Positions 1-11,660 of a stretch of 39,106 nucleotides of DNA are shown one piece after another. Position 1 is the first letter of the stretch. Each line of letters begins with the position of its first letter. Source of the DNA: Scytalidium lignicola (lineage: Eukaryota > Ascomycota > Leotiomycetes); the NCBI GenBank assembly GCA_002812745.2, contig NCSJ02000378.1, positions 1-39,106 of the forward strand. The letters run 5' to 3'. Position numbers and translations under genes: made by a program. The notes beneath the pieces are model-generated. The model ran no database searches and was not told where the DNA came from. It saw only the letters and a program-made list of their open reading frames with translations.

Positions 1-2103
1 CTACTATTCGAATTCCATAAAATCTTGATCCAACCATAATGGTTTTGTAGCTGTAGTTGTAGTTGTAGTTGTAGCTGTAGCTGTAGCTGTAGCTGTAGTA
101 GTATAGGTAATATCTGTTACCCATAGATCATCTACTACTGTTCCAGGCCGCTCAACAACATTCTCTACAGCTATATACTGGCTTGATTGAAAGTTGTATG
201 TGCTATCCAATATAAAATCAACTTCTTGCTCTTCGTTTATAGATATTGTAGTTCCTTGGAGTGTTGTTGGATCAACTGGTTTATTAGGTGTTTCTACTAA
301 TAAATATGCTGGCACTAGGTGTTGTTTTGTCTTCCTCCCTTGAGTAATACATTGAATTGCAACCTTTCGTTCCTTTTCCTTTGCTCTCCACTCCTTCAGG
401 TCTTCAAGATATATCTTTTTAATCTGTGATTCTTGTTTCCTTTGAGTAATTTGAGCTTGTTTTTGTAAAGCAGCTTCTTCCTTTTGCTTCTTGATATGAA
501 GTTATTCTCGAAGATCAATAACATAACCTTTATCTTTAGACTTAGTTATCCTTTTTCGGCTTCTTGCTTTGACTTCTGATAGTTGTTTCTAATTTAATAT
601 TCTTAAAGATTGTTCAGTGCTTGTAAGATTTAAATAATCAAGTACAAACTTCATGCCTTTTATTGTTGATAAGTACTAATGTGCTAAAGAACTTGAAAAC
701 ACTTCTAGAATATACATTTCAAGTTCTTCTAAAGCTTGAATACTATAGTATACTGTTTTTGGTATAACAAGAAGAGTTGGAAATGTTAGCTCTAGTTCTT
801 TTGGCTGATCAAGAGTTGAATATACATATAATTTTGCTAGTGTTTTCTCTACTTCTATTAGTTATATATTACTTTCACAAAAAGTATAATGTACAATTAT
901 TTCTGTAAAGGTTTTCTTTTAAATTTCATTCAAATTACGAAAAAAAAAAAGTAATTGTATATTTAGATTCAAGGTGTATAAGAGCTTCATGGACAGCTTG
1001 TTTATAGTAATATTTGTATGGTCAAAATACATTTATATCTAAAGGCTGAATAATATACGTAAAGTGTGATGGAAATCATAAAGGAATAATATGATACTTT
1101 GTAACAAGCTTTATAAACTCTGTAGATTCATGAGATTCATGGCTATTTACAAGAAGAAGCTTATTCTTGATTAGTTAGTTTGTTTTTGAATTGATATATA
1201 TACACTTTTGTAAATGCTATATTCCTTCTTTTACTCTAGAATATTTGATAAAATATTGTAATTACATAACTCTAACCTCATTATTTGTATAAACNTTTTT
1301 CAGTAGAAATAAGGTATATATGATCAAGGAGGTTCTCTTATACTCAACTTTCCATAATCCATACACCTTCAACAAGTATAACAAGTGGAATAGGTACTTT
1401 TCCATTAGCTAAGACATATTCTATAATAGTAACAAACTTGCGATTCTGAAAGATACCTTCATAAAGCTAATAATTTATTAGCAAAAGAATGTACTTAAGA
1501 GAATATATCTATTTCAATTACCTCTTTAATTTCTACTAGTACAATAACCTCCTCTCCAGGTGTAACACCAACCTGAAAGCCTGTTTCATCCATATTATAA
1601 ATATCATACCTCTTAACCTTATTTTCGTACTTTAGATCCTTGTATTTCAAAAACCATTGTTTTATTTCCTCCTTATCTTAAGCTCGAATTCGCTCCTTTT
1701 TGATTGGTTTGGTGGTAATAATATGGAAGGCTAGATTATCCTTTAAAAATCATCGTAACCATGTCCTAAATAGCTCTTCTCCACTGTTATTAAGATGTGT
1801 AGCTGCCCTTATAACCATAGCTCTGTTCAGTGGATTTCCATCATATGCTTGAGTTTGAATATGTGTGCATAAAGCTTCGATTTGGTATGGCTTTAAGAAA
1901 GAAGGACGTCCGCAAGGCTTATTAGCCTTTTGAATAAGGGTCAATTGACATTGAATTACTTTGCGGAGAGTGTTGACTTTGAGCTTGAATATATTTGCTG
2001 TAGCTGTAACTGTAGCATGATTATCAAGGTTGTTTTGGTTGTCAAGATACCACTGAACAGCTTCTTTCAATTGATCATTCATAGTAGAATTAGTCCTCAG
2101 CAT
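1..2103 (-). pseudogene. Fot1/pogo-type DDE transposase, RIP-degraded
   Basis: A DNA transposon transposase of the Tc1/mariner superfamily, pogo/Fot1 branch, read on the minus strand from ATG 2103 to a stop at 4-6. The N-terminal 117 codons are open and end in a helix-turn-helix/CENP-B-type DNA-binding region with a GRPSFL segment. Further on, translated pieces YNMDETGF (about 1,600) and a LLLVNSHESH segment (about 1,120-1,150) match the DDE domain of pogo transposases; in the latter the usual D-G of the family reads N-S, as expected from G-to-A change. A QPLD motif follows. Many in-frame stops and high AT between about 316 and 1750 show it is dead. The last about 100 codons are open again and carry a Thr/Ala run. 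Typical family length is about 500-550 codons, close to the roughly 700 bounded here. No intact inverted-repeat pair is visible because the left edge of the window cuts near the 3' end. Confidence 0.85.
48..107. repeat. Hexanucleotide microsatellite GTAGCT/GTAGTT
   Basis: About ten imperfect copies of a six-base unit (TGTAGT or TGTAGC). On the minus strand it encodes an alternating Thr/Ala then poly-Thr run near the C terminus of the transposase remnant. It is probably replication slippage inside a dead gene. Confidence 0.8.
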
Positions 2104-2177
2104 GATTAAATGTATTTAATCTCAAAAATGTATGGTAATTGCAGTATAAACGCGAGATCAAGTACGTGATTTTAATG

Positions 2178-2215
2178 NTTTGGGTTTACGCGAAAGGTGA
2201 CGGGATTTTTGGAAG
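2178..2215. repeat. Possible terminal sequence of the pogo-type element
   Basis: A GC-richer stretch just upstream of the transposase start holds TTTACGCGAA (2185-2194). The same ten bases occur at 28,606-28,615, also just upstream of a minus-strand transposase. This may be the inner part of a terminal inverted repeat. The opposite end is outside the window, so the repeat cannot be confirmed. Confidence 0.35.
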
Positions 2216-2556
2216 GTGATGGAATTTTGGCGCCAACTACCCCTGGGTAGTTGGTCAGCGATAAAACAGCGTACGAGCGCAACCGACTATTAGTCCTTGG
2301 AGGTGTTTGTACAAGTAGTCTACCACAGTATGCTGGGATTTCGCTCTGCCAGACACGGCAAGCAGATCCTAATCTTAAAAATGGCTTGCTCAGCTGCTTA
2401 CGAGATATGACACTAATACCCCTCCGCGGTTTGTTTCTAGTAAGAAGTACTTTTACACTTCGAATCCCCGCTTTCCGGTTCTGATACAAGAACAGGTGCA
2501 TTCCTGTGCATTCCTACGATCTTACTCTAAAATCTATACTTAACATTGTAATTGCT

Positions 2557-3892
2557 ATGGCTTCACAAACTTCAACGTCGGCATCTACAGTTAATCTCTT
2601 AGCATATCTGCGTTTAAAATCTTCGATTGATTATGATTGTTTAGACCCGAAGAGTAGGACAAATATATAAGAATTTTGTCTGTGATGCTAACACTTTGTA
2701 GCCGCCAGGGTCCTTGGTCCGTTTGTGGACTGTACTTCAAATCAGGCAAGGAGTTAGACTGAAGCTATAGATAGCATACTAACGGTAGTCTCCAGTGGGA
2801 AACGTATGCTCAATTGTGTAAACCGCAAAATTCTACTCTTTTGGAAAAATCCATGACGCTCGCTCGCCAGCTCCAAGCAGACTTTTTAGATGTCTCCGTC
2901 GAAGAGCTTGCAGTGGAGATTGCTGTATGTATTACATATACAAAGTGTATGCCGATGCTAATACTAGCATAGATGATTAGTCTTTCGCTTGGTGTCGTCC
3001 CATTCATTTCTGGGTCAATCCACGTCATGTGTAATCCGTTGTATTCCTGGGATATCGATAAAGTTTTTGAAACTGGCCACCGTTGGTTCTTGTAAATCTT
3101 TTCTGTGTCACTCTTTTACTAACGGACAGCTTTTTAGGCTTCCACAAAATCTGTCACGTCCTAGATCCAACCTTTGATTTGTCCAGGCTTATCATGAAAG
3201 TGCCAGCGACCTGGGAAGGTCTACAAGCATGCAGCAGACTGACAACCGATGGGATTAAGACATTGGCGACCACTCTGTTTACTATGGAGCAGGTCATTTT
3301 AGCTGGTGAAGCAGGATGTGTATCAATCTCACCTTTCGCTCACGAGCTTCGTGCTCATCTAGATACGTCGTACGTAGTCCCTATCGGCTCAATAGTGCCT
3401 TGCTAACGATTGCAGTTACCATGACTCAGAACCAATACTTGATCTGTTTCTTCGTGCTCAACAGTACTACAAACAGCATGGGATCCCTACCAAAGTCAAG
3501 TCATGCGCCTTCATGACGACCGACGAGATTATTAGCATAGCAGGCGTCGATGCCATGACTCTACCCGCCGAGGTCTTAGAAGAGTTGTCGTCAATGACAG
3601 ATGTGCAAGAGCGCCTTGAAGCGCGTTCCGTATTTCACAGGGCTGCGCAAACTTCTTCTGTACATCCCGCGGCACTGACACAGCTGAGCTACATAAATGA
3701 CAAAGTTAAATTCAATCGAGCCTATACTACCAATAGGAGGGGAAAAGCCAAGACTGAAGACGTGAGTAAGACTTTCAGGGTTTTTCTCTCTTGTAGCTCA
3801 CATTTTAGCAGGCGATCGCGGTCTTCTGCGGATTTCAAACTCAGCTCGAAGCATTAATGACAATGCCGGGACCCAGTCGTCCAAAGCTTTGA
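2557..3892 (+). CDS. Transaldolase-family protein, seven exons
   Basis: Transaldolase-like enzyme, probably moving a three-carbon dihydroxyacetone unit between sugar phosphates through a lysine Schiff base in the cytosol. Proposed exons: 2557-2653, 2702-2745, 2796-2924, 2973-3081, 3138-3369, 3416-3761, 3809-3892, giving about 346 residues, normal for fungal members. Visible motifs: LGPFVDCTSNQ (first signature, with Gln where Pro is usual), VSVEELAVEIA, IMKVPATWEG with the Schiff-base lysine, IKTLATTLFTMEQ, GCVSISPF, YYKQHGIPTKVKSCAFMT, IISIAGVDAMTL and the C-terminal AVFCGFQ segment. Intron 2 uses a GC donor (GCAAGG at 2746) with acceptor at 2795; reading phase closes exactly. The donor of intron 4 (GTTGGT at 3082) is weak but is the one that keeps frame. 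The start ATG is the one giving the family N terminus. The gene is in no single long ORF, so ORF-only annotation would miss it. Confidence 0.85.
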
Positions 3893-5478
3893 AAAAAATG
3901 GATTACTTAAAATCGGCATCAACTACTCTTTTATTGAACTACAACTAGCAGATACCACTGCTTCATTGTGTACTTTGTTTAACTTTCCAGCAATTGAACC
4001 GATCAAAAATGAGTCTTTTGAATGTCTTCTTGATCTTGTAAATTAAAAATTGATAGTGTCTTGCAAGATTTGTGGAAGCGTGTACCATGTATATATGATC
4101 TTTACTTCTACTCCGAGTTATTAATTTTAATTATTTTGTTGAATGTAAATGTTTTGATCTACTAATAATATAACCATTGTATTCTTCTAAAAAANTGCCA
4201 CCATTTTTNAACCTCCATAAAAATTCGCCTTTACCTTATTCCTTGACCGTATTATCTTCAGTCACCCTTCTCACCAATTCCTTCTCTCTAACATGCTACA
4301 TGGTATAACTACAGTTGAGACACATCTTGCTAAACCTCACCTTGAATCCTTCTGGCATTGACTTCACTGTAGCGGAAAGCTATACTAAACTGCATAACTG
4401 GCTGCAAATCGAAGCAGACTGGATTTGTTACACTCGATTTCGGCTTCGATAGCCCGTTTTCTGAATGGCCAAGATACAAAAGCAATATACTTGGTTTGAT
4501 TTCTTTCCTTCGCTATTTTGCTATTATAACCTTGTACAAATGTACTCTTTGGTGATTGCTAAAGCAGGCTATTGAGCTAGGAAGTTACGCTTATCTCCAT
4601 GGATTTGTCCAATTAAATAAATACCTCATCAAAATGCAAGTAAGCGTTTTCTAGCAGTTCTATACTCAAATCAAGTATTGGGAAGTGGATCCGGTGAAGT
4701 TCTTGTTTGTGCAGATATCAATACGTCCCATGGTTAAGAGGTCCCGGGAATGCAAGATAGCGGCCCCTAGCTTACATACTAGTTATCAGCTGACCAGTAC
4801 GGAATGTTTGACTTCGACCAAGCTGCTCCATACGGTTAATTAGATACTCTGTATTCTGTACTCCAGCCTTACGGGTTCTTGGCATGACAATGTCTCATTT
4901 CCAATATCAACATGCAGATCATATCCAATCAGCTGAGCTAAATTTGCTTTTCAGCACCAGCGGTGAAGATAGATTAATCAATTAACCACCACAATGAAGG
5001 GGTATGGGAACTGTAAGAATTGTATTAAAACTACTTACCTTTAATTAGCCAAATCCGATAAATTTCTCTTATTCAAATAGATATCTTGTAATATTATTTA
5101 CTATTTTTTTNAATTTGTAATTATATTCTCTAAAAGTTCTCTTATATAGTTTAAAATAATAAACCTCATTCCTTTATCTTTAGATTAGTAAATTTCTCTC
5201 CTATTACCAAGTTATTACATATAGTAAAAGTAGAGTAATTAGTGTGTGGCCGGGCTTGAATTAAAGCTTTGAAAGTAAAATTCAGTGCTTCTGGAGGAAT
5301 ATCACCAATGAGATAAAGCCCACATTCTCGCAGCTTCATCTCCTGCTGTATCCCTCTGTGTCATTCTGCGTCCCTGTGCTTGTGGAACTACCTCGCCTCC
5401 TGCTCTCCTCGCCGTAACCTACCTTCATCTTCGTTCGCCTTGTGGCCTCATCCTCTATTCTTATTTTTTATTATTATC
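3893..5478. other. Intergenic, no gene seen
   Basis: No supported coding signal on either strand. The part from about 5,040 to 5,230 is strongly AT-rich and may be an old degraded repeat. Single N bases stand in homopolymer runs at about 4,195, 4,210 and 5,111. The last about 130 bases before the permease start are pyrimidine-rich, common in fungal promoters. Confidence 0.6.
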
Positions 5479-7275
5479 ATGTCAGAACTTCCTGTCTCAT
5501 CTCCAAGTACCATTATTCGCGGATGGAAAGGCAATACGTACGAGCGCGAGGTCCCCGGGTTGTTGGGCAGACCAGAGGAGCACCTGGGCCATGGTGAATT
5601 TCCTACGCAAGCAATGTCCGAGGATGAGCAACTGCTGGCCCGTCTGGGTTACAAGCAAGGTAATAAGACCTGTTTCTACTTTCATGGATGCCACTCACTA
5701 ATTCCACCGTGTGCTAGAACTGAATCGTGGGCTGGGTTTGTTTGAGAATTGGGCGGCCACATTCTCGGTAACTGAAGGATGACCCAACCTCCAGAGCAAC
5801 GGCTAATCAGATACAGTGCATGAATTTTGTATCGGGCATGCCCATCCTCTTTGGCTGGGTCATGATGACTGGCGGACCACAAGCAGCTGTCACGTCGTGG
5901 ACCATAGTCAGCATTATCTCATGTGTCCTCGCTTCATCCCTAGCTGAGATCGCGGCTGCGTTCCCAACCGCTGGTGGTATATACTTCTGGACTTACCTCC
6001 TTGGAGGCCCTGAGTGGGGTCCATTTCTGAGCTGGATGACTGCCGTACGCATCCCAAACCCCTCGTGAAGTGCCTTGCCTGATATCATCTTATAGTGGTG
6101 GAACTGGTCCGCTTGGGTTTTGGCCGTTCCGGGTACTCAGCAAGGTGCAACAAACTTTCTCGTATCTGCACTTCAGATTAAATATCCAGATGCTGCTATT
6201 CTCCATGAAGGCTGGTTCTCTTTGCTCATCACACTTGCTGGCCTGGTTGCTGCTCTAACACCAAATATTACAAGTCAACGATGGTTACGACTATACTTTC
6301 GTCTTGCCATTGCCATCTTCTTTGTTCTCTTCCTCCTTTTTTGGATATGGTTTCCCATTGCTGTGGCTGGCAGATTCCAGTCTGCAAGCTTTGTTTTCAA
6401 GACTTTTTNATAACGGCATCAACCAAGGTCCGAAACAACAGGCCTCGGATGCATATTGCTGGGTGATCAGTTTCTTGTTCGGCGCCTGGGAGTTTGGTGG
6501 CTACGATGCCTCTGCGCACTTGGCAGAAGAGACAGAAGATGCTAGTAAAACTGTGGCCGGGGGAATGTGGCTCTCCACCGTCTCAACCACCATTCTCTCT
6601 ATTCCAACATTAATAATGATCTTATTCTGTATACAGAACTTTGAAGCTCTGATCTCCGCAACCTATGCGAACAATTGGGCGGAATTCCTTGTACAAGTCG
6701 TCGGCCCTCGTGGTGCCATCGCTATTCTTGTCATGAACTGGATCGACTGCACCTGTGCTACAGCCGCCGTTATACTATCGGCTCAGCGGGTGACATTCGC
6801 GATCTCACGAGATAATATCCTGCCCGGATCCTCGTTATTTAGACAAGTGAGCGGTGTCCACTCGATACCCGTAAACGCGGCGCTCTTGGTAGTCTTCATT
6901 GCCGCCGCCATCAGTTGTACTGTCCTTGGCTCATCGGTAGCGTTCAGTGCCATTACGGCAACAACAGTCACCTGCCAGAACATGAGCTACCTGTTTGTAT
7001 TAATAACACGACACACACTCGGCAGATCAAGATTCAAACCGGCTCCATGGAACCTTGGTCCATTGTCTCGGCCAGTAGGATACTTCTGCGTACTCTGGAT
7101 TGCCTTCCTTTCCACCATTCTGCTTCTTCCACAGGTCTTTCCAGTGACCTTACAGACTTTAAATTATTCTCCCGTCTGTCTGGCAATCGTAACTTCTGTG
7201 TCTGTGATTGGGTGGTTCCTCCCTTTTGGATGGGGCGGTCGGCATTGGTTCAAAGGCCCAGGCAAGAGACAGTAG
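5479..7275 (+). CDS. APC-superfamily amino acid/GABA/choline-type permease
   Basis: Plasma-membrane transporter of the amino acid-polyamine-organocation superfamily, fungal amino acid/choline transporter branch (GABA permease and choline permease relatives). Exons 5479-5659, 5718-5767, 5817-6044 and 6096-7275 splice in phase at GT...AG introns and give about 545 residues, the usual size with about 12 membrane helices. Landmarks: a hydrophilic N tail, then ELNRGLGLFENW before helix 1, ILFGWVMMTGGP, SLAEIAAAFPTAGGIYFW, GGYDASAHLAEET and a long hydrophobic C-terminal half ending WFLPFGWGGRHWFKG. The frame breaks at 6409, where one N follows a run of T; the reading frame moves by one base there and continues without loss of family similarity, so this is probably an unresolved homopolymer. 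The substrate cannot be read from sequence. It lies tail to tail with the reductase gene to the right. Confidence 0.85.
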
Positions 7276-7547
7276 ATGGCAAAACCTGAGGGAGCTTGGT
7301 AACCTAAGAGCATGCTTCTAAACATGAGATCTACTAATTCAACATATTGAAGTGCTACTTGTAACATCGACTTAATGGATCACCCTGTTTGCTTTGTTGC
7401 TTACGCTAGCTATAATGACCTTAAGAATTATGCTATTGTTGCATAATACTTAGTATAATTATATGTTAGACGACAATCAACTCAATTTTCTGCCGACGTT
7501 AAACGTAACACGAGGTTACAGACAAAATTCAGTATTGTATCCCAAGG

Positions 7548-8638
7548 TCAGGACTCAATAGCTTCTCTCAACGACACCTCCAAACTAGTAAATCCCGGTC
7601 TGCCATATCTCCATAGAAGCTGCTGAGCTCTTTTTGTATCCACAGTCTTTAAATCCTTCGATGCATCCTTAATCCTTTCGAATCGTCTGCTCCCGTCTCC
7701 ATAGCCTTCAGCGTCAAATTTCTCCATTAGATCCGCAGTATCATTGAAGTTGAACGGACCAGCGAATGCTAAAAGTCTCTCCCCAACGACATCCTCCTCA
7801 AGCAAAGCGGCAATGTGTAGTAACGCTGTATCTGTCACGTTGACATAATGCTGTGGCGCGAATTGCTCCCTTAACAGTTTGAGAATCTCTGCATCCCCTT
7901 CCCACATCTTCTTGTACCAGCCCCCCGTCGACGCTGGCTGTTCCTCTGACAGGATCTTCCCGATATTGCAATTTGGTAGTACGGTATTGAGAATGAAACC
8001 AGGCTTCTCTTCTCGCATAAAGCGCCAACATTCTTTCTCAGCGAGTGTCTTACTAGCTGCGTATACTGCCAGCTTCCTATCGTCATTATAGGGTGGTGGT
8101 GCCCACGCAGCTTCAACGTCTGCGTCATTCCATGTACCTGCATCAACATGGAACCTCTTATTCACTATCGGCGCTGTTGCCGCTGCGGATGATGAAGTAT
8201 AGACGAAGCGTTTGACACTGGGATTCCGCGCTGCTGCAGTGAGCGCGTTCTTCACGCCAGACAGTACCATCGGTATTACTTCATACGGATTCGGGTTAAG
8301 TGTGAGGTCAGAGGCAACGTGTATGATGCCCGCGCAGTCTATAGAGTCTTAGCATGATATTCCTTAGTATTGTAGGATTAGTTTACGGTCTGACCTTTCA
8401 CGACTTCGTCGAAGGCGCCATCCACAGCCATGTCCTCGATGATATGGACCTTAAATGAATCCTCACCGTACTTCTCATCTAAGAGTGCGTGCATGTAGTT
8501 TGCTTTGTAGGCATCGCGAACGGTGCCTACAACGCGGTAGCCGTACTCGAGGAGATGTTTAGCGATATGACTACCGATATATCCGTTCACACCTGTGACA
8601 AGAACGAGAGATCCTTTTGGGATTGCTGGAATGGTCAT
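7548..8638 (-). CDS. NAD(P)-dependent aldehyde/ketone reductase (dihydroflavonol reductase-like)
   Basis: Extended short-chain dehydrogenase of the dihydroflavonol-4-reductase/aldehyde reductase type, about 344 residues, cytosolic. Exon 1 is 8638-8395 and exon 2 is 8338-7548; donor GTCAGA at 8394 and the acceptor at 8339 keep phase, giving VVK-DCAGIIHVASDL across the junction. A more typical donor (GTAAAC, 8386) would break frame. The N terminus carries LVLVTGVNGYIGSHIAKHL, the Rossmann dinucleotide site. FVYTSSSAA supplies the active-site Ser region and YAASKTLAEKECW the YxxxK catalytic pair. A role in reducing an aldehyde or ketone, for example one released by the reductase domain of the synthetase to the right, is possible but only inferred. 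The start is the only ATG that gives the complete Rossmann fold. Confidence 0.85.
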
Positions 8639-9502
8639 CGTTATTAGCCTTACAATTGTCTTATTTTTCTAAGAGTCCTAGAGCGCTCAACAACAGAGAG
8701 AGGATTGAGGGGGATGTTCTGTCAAGGCCGCTCGCTCCCGAGTGTGTGACGAGCCATGGATAAGTAACATAGATTATCAAATGTTAGAGCCCACTAATTA
8801 TGCTACCATGAATACGAATTATATGGTAAAGAGGTTTGATTGGTTGCTGGCTTCGATGATGGACGGTTCGTTAGAACTTGTCTCGAATATCTCTTCACTC
8901 ACCACACCGCTGGCTCCCCACGGTACGCTTTGCTAGTGTAATTACATACCGCCGTACCCTGATTGTAACTATCTACAAGTTACACAATGCAGAGCCTAAC
9001 ATATTCATTAATTAATAGATCACCCTCGTAGGTATCCTAGTATGTCCGGTGCTTTCAACTTCCGCTCTGTTCCACACAACCTCAAGTATTTTCTCGTGAT
9101 ATTATCTAAAGTTAATGGGGACGAACAAAAACAATTAAATATGCTATTTATAATTAACTACAACTACCCATTTTGTTATAGTAAGTAGTAAGCATAATGG
9201 GAAGTTTGAAATTTGGCAAATCAATTAGCACGATTCATAGATGCTTACATAACTAGTATGTTACTTAAATCAGCCTTAATTAACTCCAATGGCGGTTGAC
9301 TTAATGAATGAATGAATATGTAATGGTAGTTTGAGTAGATTCAAATATTGCGTGCGGTTCTACTAAGTAACTGTTTTTATGTATGAATAGAAGAAGAACT
9401 TAGAGGTAGAAAGTTTTAGAATTCTTCACGCACAGCTATACCAAAGATGCCTACAAGAGCTTCCCACTAGCTCTTGCGGACAGTTAGACTGTAGCCCATC
9501 TA
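8639..9502. other. Intergenic, no gene seen
   Basis: The 5' side of the reductase gene and the 3' side of the hydroxylase gene. A 64-codon ORF at 8742-8936 resembles nothing and is probably chance. From about 9,000 to 9,400 the sequence is AT-rich. A short TGAA tandem (about 9,305-9,317) is present. Confidence 0.6.
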
Positions 9503-10718
9503 TTATAGAGGCTTAACCTTCTCCCTTTTCTTTTCTCTAGCTATTTCCACCGCCTCACGGTCCCGCGCATACAATCTGGATGCGACTTCGGCGTCGGTGA
9601 ATTCAGTCCCTAGAAGGCGGTCCCAGAATTGAAAATGGAGGGCAAAGTTTTTCTATAGACCATATTAGGCGGTGGGAAAGAGAAAGATAAGAAGGTGGAA
9701 TTACCTTGAGACCCCACCGCTGATGGTGTTTGTCGTGATAAGCAGCGCCGACTGTGGTAAACAGATCCACCGGATTCCAGGGGAACTGATATCCACCGTG
9801 ATCGGTACAAGTCTTTACAGAAGAGAAGGCCGAGAACAGCATACTTTCCCTCAATGTCATCCCAGAACCAATGACACCAAACACATAAGCTCCAACACTT
9901 AGAAATAAACTTTCAAGAGGGTGGTCATAAATTCCGCCCCAACTGTAAGGCACGTTCAGTTCGTGATGACGTGAATGAAAGTTTTCTATACTATAGTGTT
10001 AGATAATGATCACTACAGGTATCATGTCACTTACTATATAACCATTGGTTGCTGTGCTCTGCTCGATGAATGAAAAAGACCCACGTATCTGCTAGCCATA
10101 AAGCTATGTAGAATCGTAATATAGGTATCAGTCCGTAGTAGATGAGTTTAGCCACCAATAACTCCACCTCGTGTTCTACTCGACCTGATGTGAAAGAGGT
10201 CGTGACAAAGGTTGAGCGCGAGAGTATAGTGATGAGCTCCTTGACGTCAAGACCCGAAGATGAGAGGTAAACAAGAATTGTTTGTTTAGAATTGTGTACT
10301 CGGTTTGCCCAGATCATTATGTCGTGATCTTCGTTCCCTACCATATCTACCTCGGAGAACAATCCCAGTACGATTCCAAGGCCGGTCTGTAGGATCTAAA
10401 ACTCAGGTATTAGGAAAACCAATGGTAGAAAAAAAACAAGCCATAACACACCTGCACCAAAATTACTCCGCGGAGGCACTCCAATCGGCTACAGGTGTTC
10501 TTTACACTCTCTTCCGCATTGGTGTGAATTCTGTATTTTTGAAAAAGCCCAAAACGCTGAAATATCTCGTAGACAGCAGAAGTAAGCCAATGCGTGATTA
10601 CCGGGATCGCTAGCGAAAGGCTGTAATCCGAGATTCCTGCAACGAGTGGCGGTTTTGGACGCAAGATATACGTGTACTGTAAATCCACAGATCGTTTTTC
10701 TACTATTGTCGAGTTCAT
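9503..10718 (-). CDS. Sphinganine C4-hydroxylase (SUR2)-like membrane hydroxylase
   Basis: Member of the fatty acid hydroxylase/sterol desaturase superfamily, nearest to fungal sphinganine C4-hydroxylase, which hydroxylates the long-chain base of sphingolipids in the endoplasmic reticulum. Four exons splice in phase: 10718-10452, 10395-10035, 9985-9705, 9652-9503, giving 352 residues, the usual family length. The diiron histidine boxes are all present: HRAEH, HSRHH (rebuilt across the second intron as NFHSRHHELNVPYSW) and HDKHH. The N terminus has the family's LRPKPPLVAGISD and YRIHTNAEE segments, and the C terminus the FWDRLLGT motif. Everything needed for activity looks intact. A housekeeping copy probably exists elsewhere; a copy here, next to an NTF2-like gene in divergent orientation, could be a cluster paralogue acting on a lipid-like chain. 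That role is inference. Confidence 0.9.
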
Positions 10719-11249
10719 GATCAGTCACTGCTACCCACAGTGAGCGCGGATATTTGAGAAGAAAGTATCCGCCGTGAGGTGATAACGCCGAGTTGAGAAA
10801 CTTTTGCACAAATGCTGACGGACCGGCCGGCACACAGTGGTTGTTAAGCATTTTGCAGCGTCTTTGGCCTTTTCCATATAGAGCCAATTTTGCCTCGGTT
10901 TAACAGTTTCAAGCAATCAGCAATAATGCCGTAGCAGAAACTCACGGCGGGCTGATGGGGAGTAAGAGTCACATGCCAGGGTCAAGTTGTGGTACACTGC
11001 TTTTTCGTGGAATTTTATGCAGACCGAGGGGAGAAGCCCGTGGTGTTGTGGCGTTGCCAAGCTGCAGCGCCATTTTAGCTTCTCAGCTCATGCACGCTTT
11101 CTGATCACACACGGCTGCGGCCCGCAACTCGCCTAGATCCCGATCCCTAGGGTAGATATATTACTATTTCAGAGAAGTATCTATCAAATCTTCTTCAATT
11201 CACAATACAACAAGAAACTCTCTGCGAAAGACAAGACGGCATTCTCAGT
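10719..11249. promoter_or_regulatory. Divergent promoter region between hydroxylase and NTF2-like gene
   Basis: This 531-base gap separates two genes transcribed away from each other. It contains GC-rich blocks (about 10,815-10,835 and 10,940-11,060) and a TATA-like stretch (TAGATATATTAC near 11,154) about 95 bases before the plus-strand start. The arrangement allows shared regulation. No specific operator was identified. Confidence 0.45.
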
Positions 11250-11660
11250 ATGGCTCCGCCTTCTTCCCTTGAGCAAACCTACCTCTCCTACGTCGCTGCC
11301 ATAAATGAGCGGCCTTTCCCCGGTCTGGCCGACCATGTTCACCCCATCGTCACCCTGAACGACGTTTCGATGCCCCTTGCCGAATACCAGAAACTTCTCA
11401 CGGATGACATCGATGCAGCACCTGACCTTCACTTTGAATTGTCAATGTTAGTTATTGACGAGTCCACGCAACAAGTGGGATGCAGAATTGAATTCAGGTG
11501 CACTCCTCGACGAGAGTTCATGGGACGCAATGTACAGGGGACGGTCAAATGCATGGAGCATATGTTCTATCAGTACCGCGAGGGCAAGATTGCGAAGGTG
11601 TGGTGGATGCCCGGTGAACCAGTAGCGGTGGAGTCGAATAGGACTGTTGCGAAGCTATGA
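11250..11660 (+). CDS. Small NTF2/SnoaL-like protein
   Basis: A single-exon 136-residue protein that looks like a compact cone-shaped NTF2-like fold of the SnoaL-like group: an N-terminal helix (LEQTYLSYVAAINERPFPGL), then a turn with conserved His and Asn (HVHPIVTLNDVSM), an acidic helix, then beta-rich segments with RIEFRCTPRREF and a C-terminal HMFYQYREGKIAKVWW strand pair. The terminal pattern (F-x-x-G-K-I-x-x-x-W) is common in this superfamily. Members range from polyketide cyclases and dehydratases to proteins with no enzymatic role, so the reaction is unknown. It has no signal peptide or membrane segment. It is divergent from the membrane hydroxylase. The first ATG is used and gives normal length. 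Confidence 0.75.
   Translation: MAPPSSLEQTYLSYVAAINERPFPGLADHVHPIVTLNDVSMPLAEYQKLLTDDIDAAPDLHFELSMLVIDESTQQVGCRIEFRCTPRREFMGRNVQGTVKCMEHMFYQYREGKIAKVWWMPGEPVAVESNRTVAKL

Noticed and set aside
2172..2501. 109-codon minus ORF and 77-codon plus ORF between the transposon and the transaldolase
   Set aside because: No family resemblance in either frame; the stretch is better read as transposon end plus promoter.
8742..8936. 64-codon plus ORF
   Set aside because: No recognisable domain, AT-rich spacer, no promoter or splice support.
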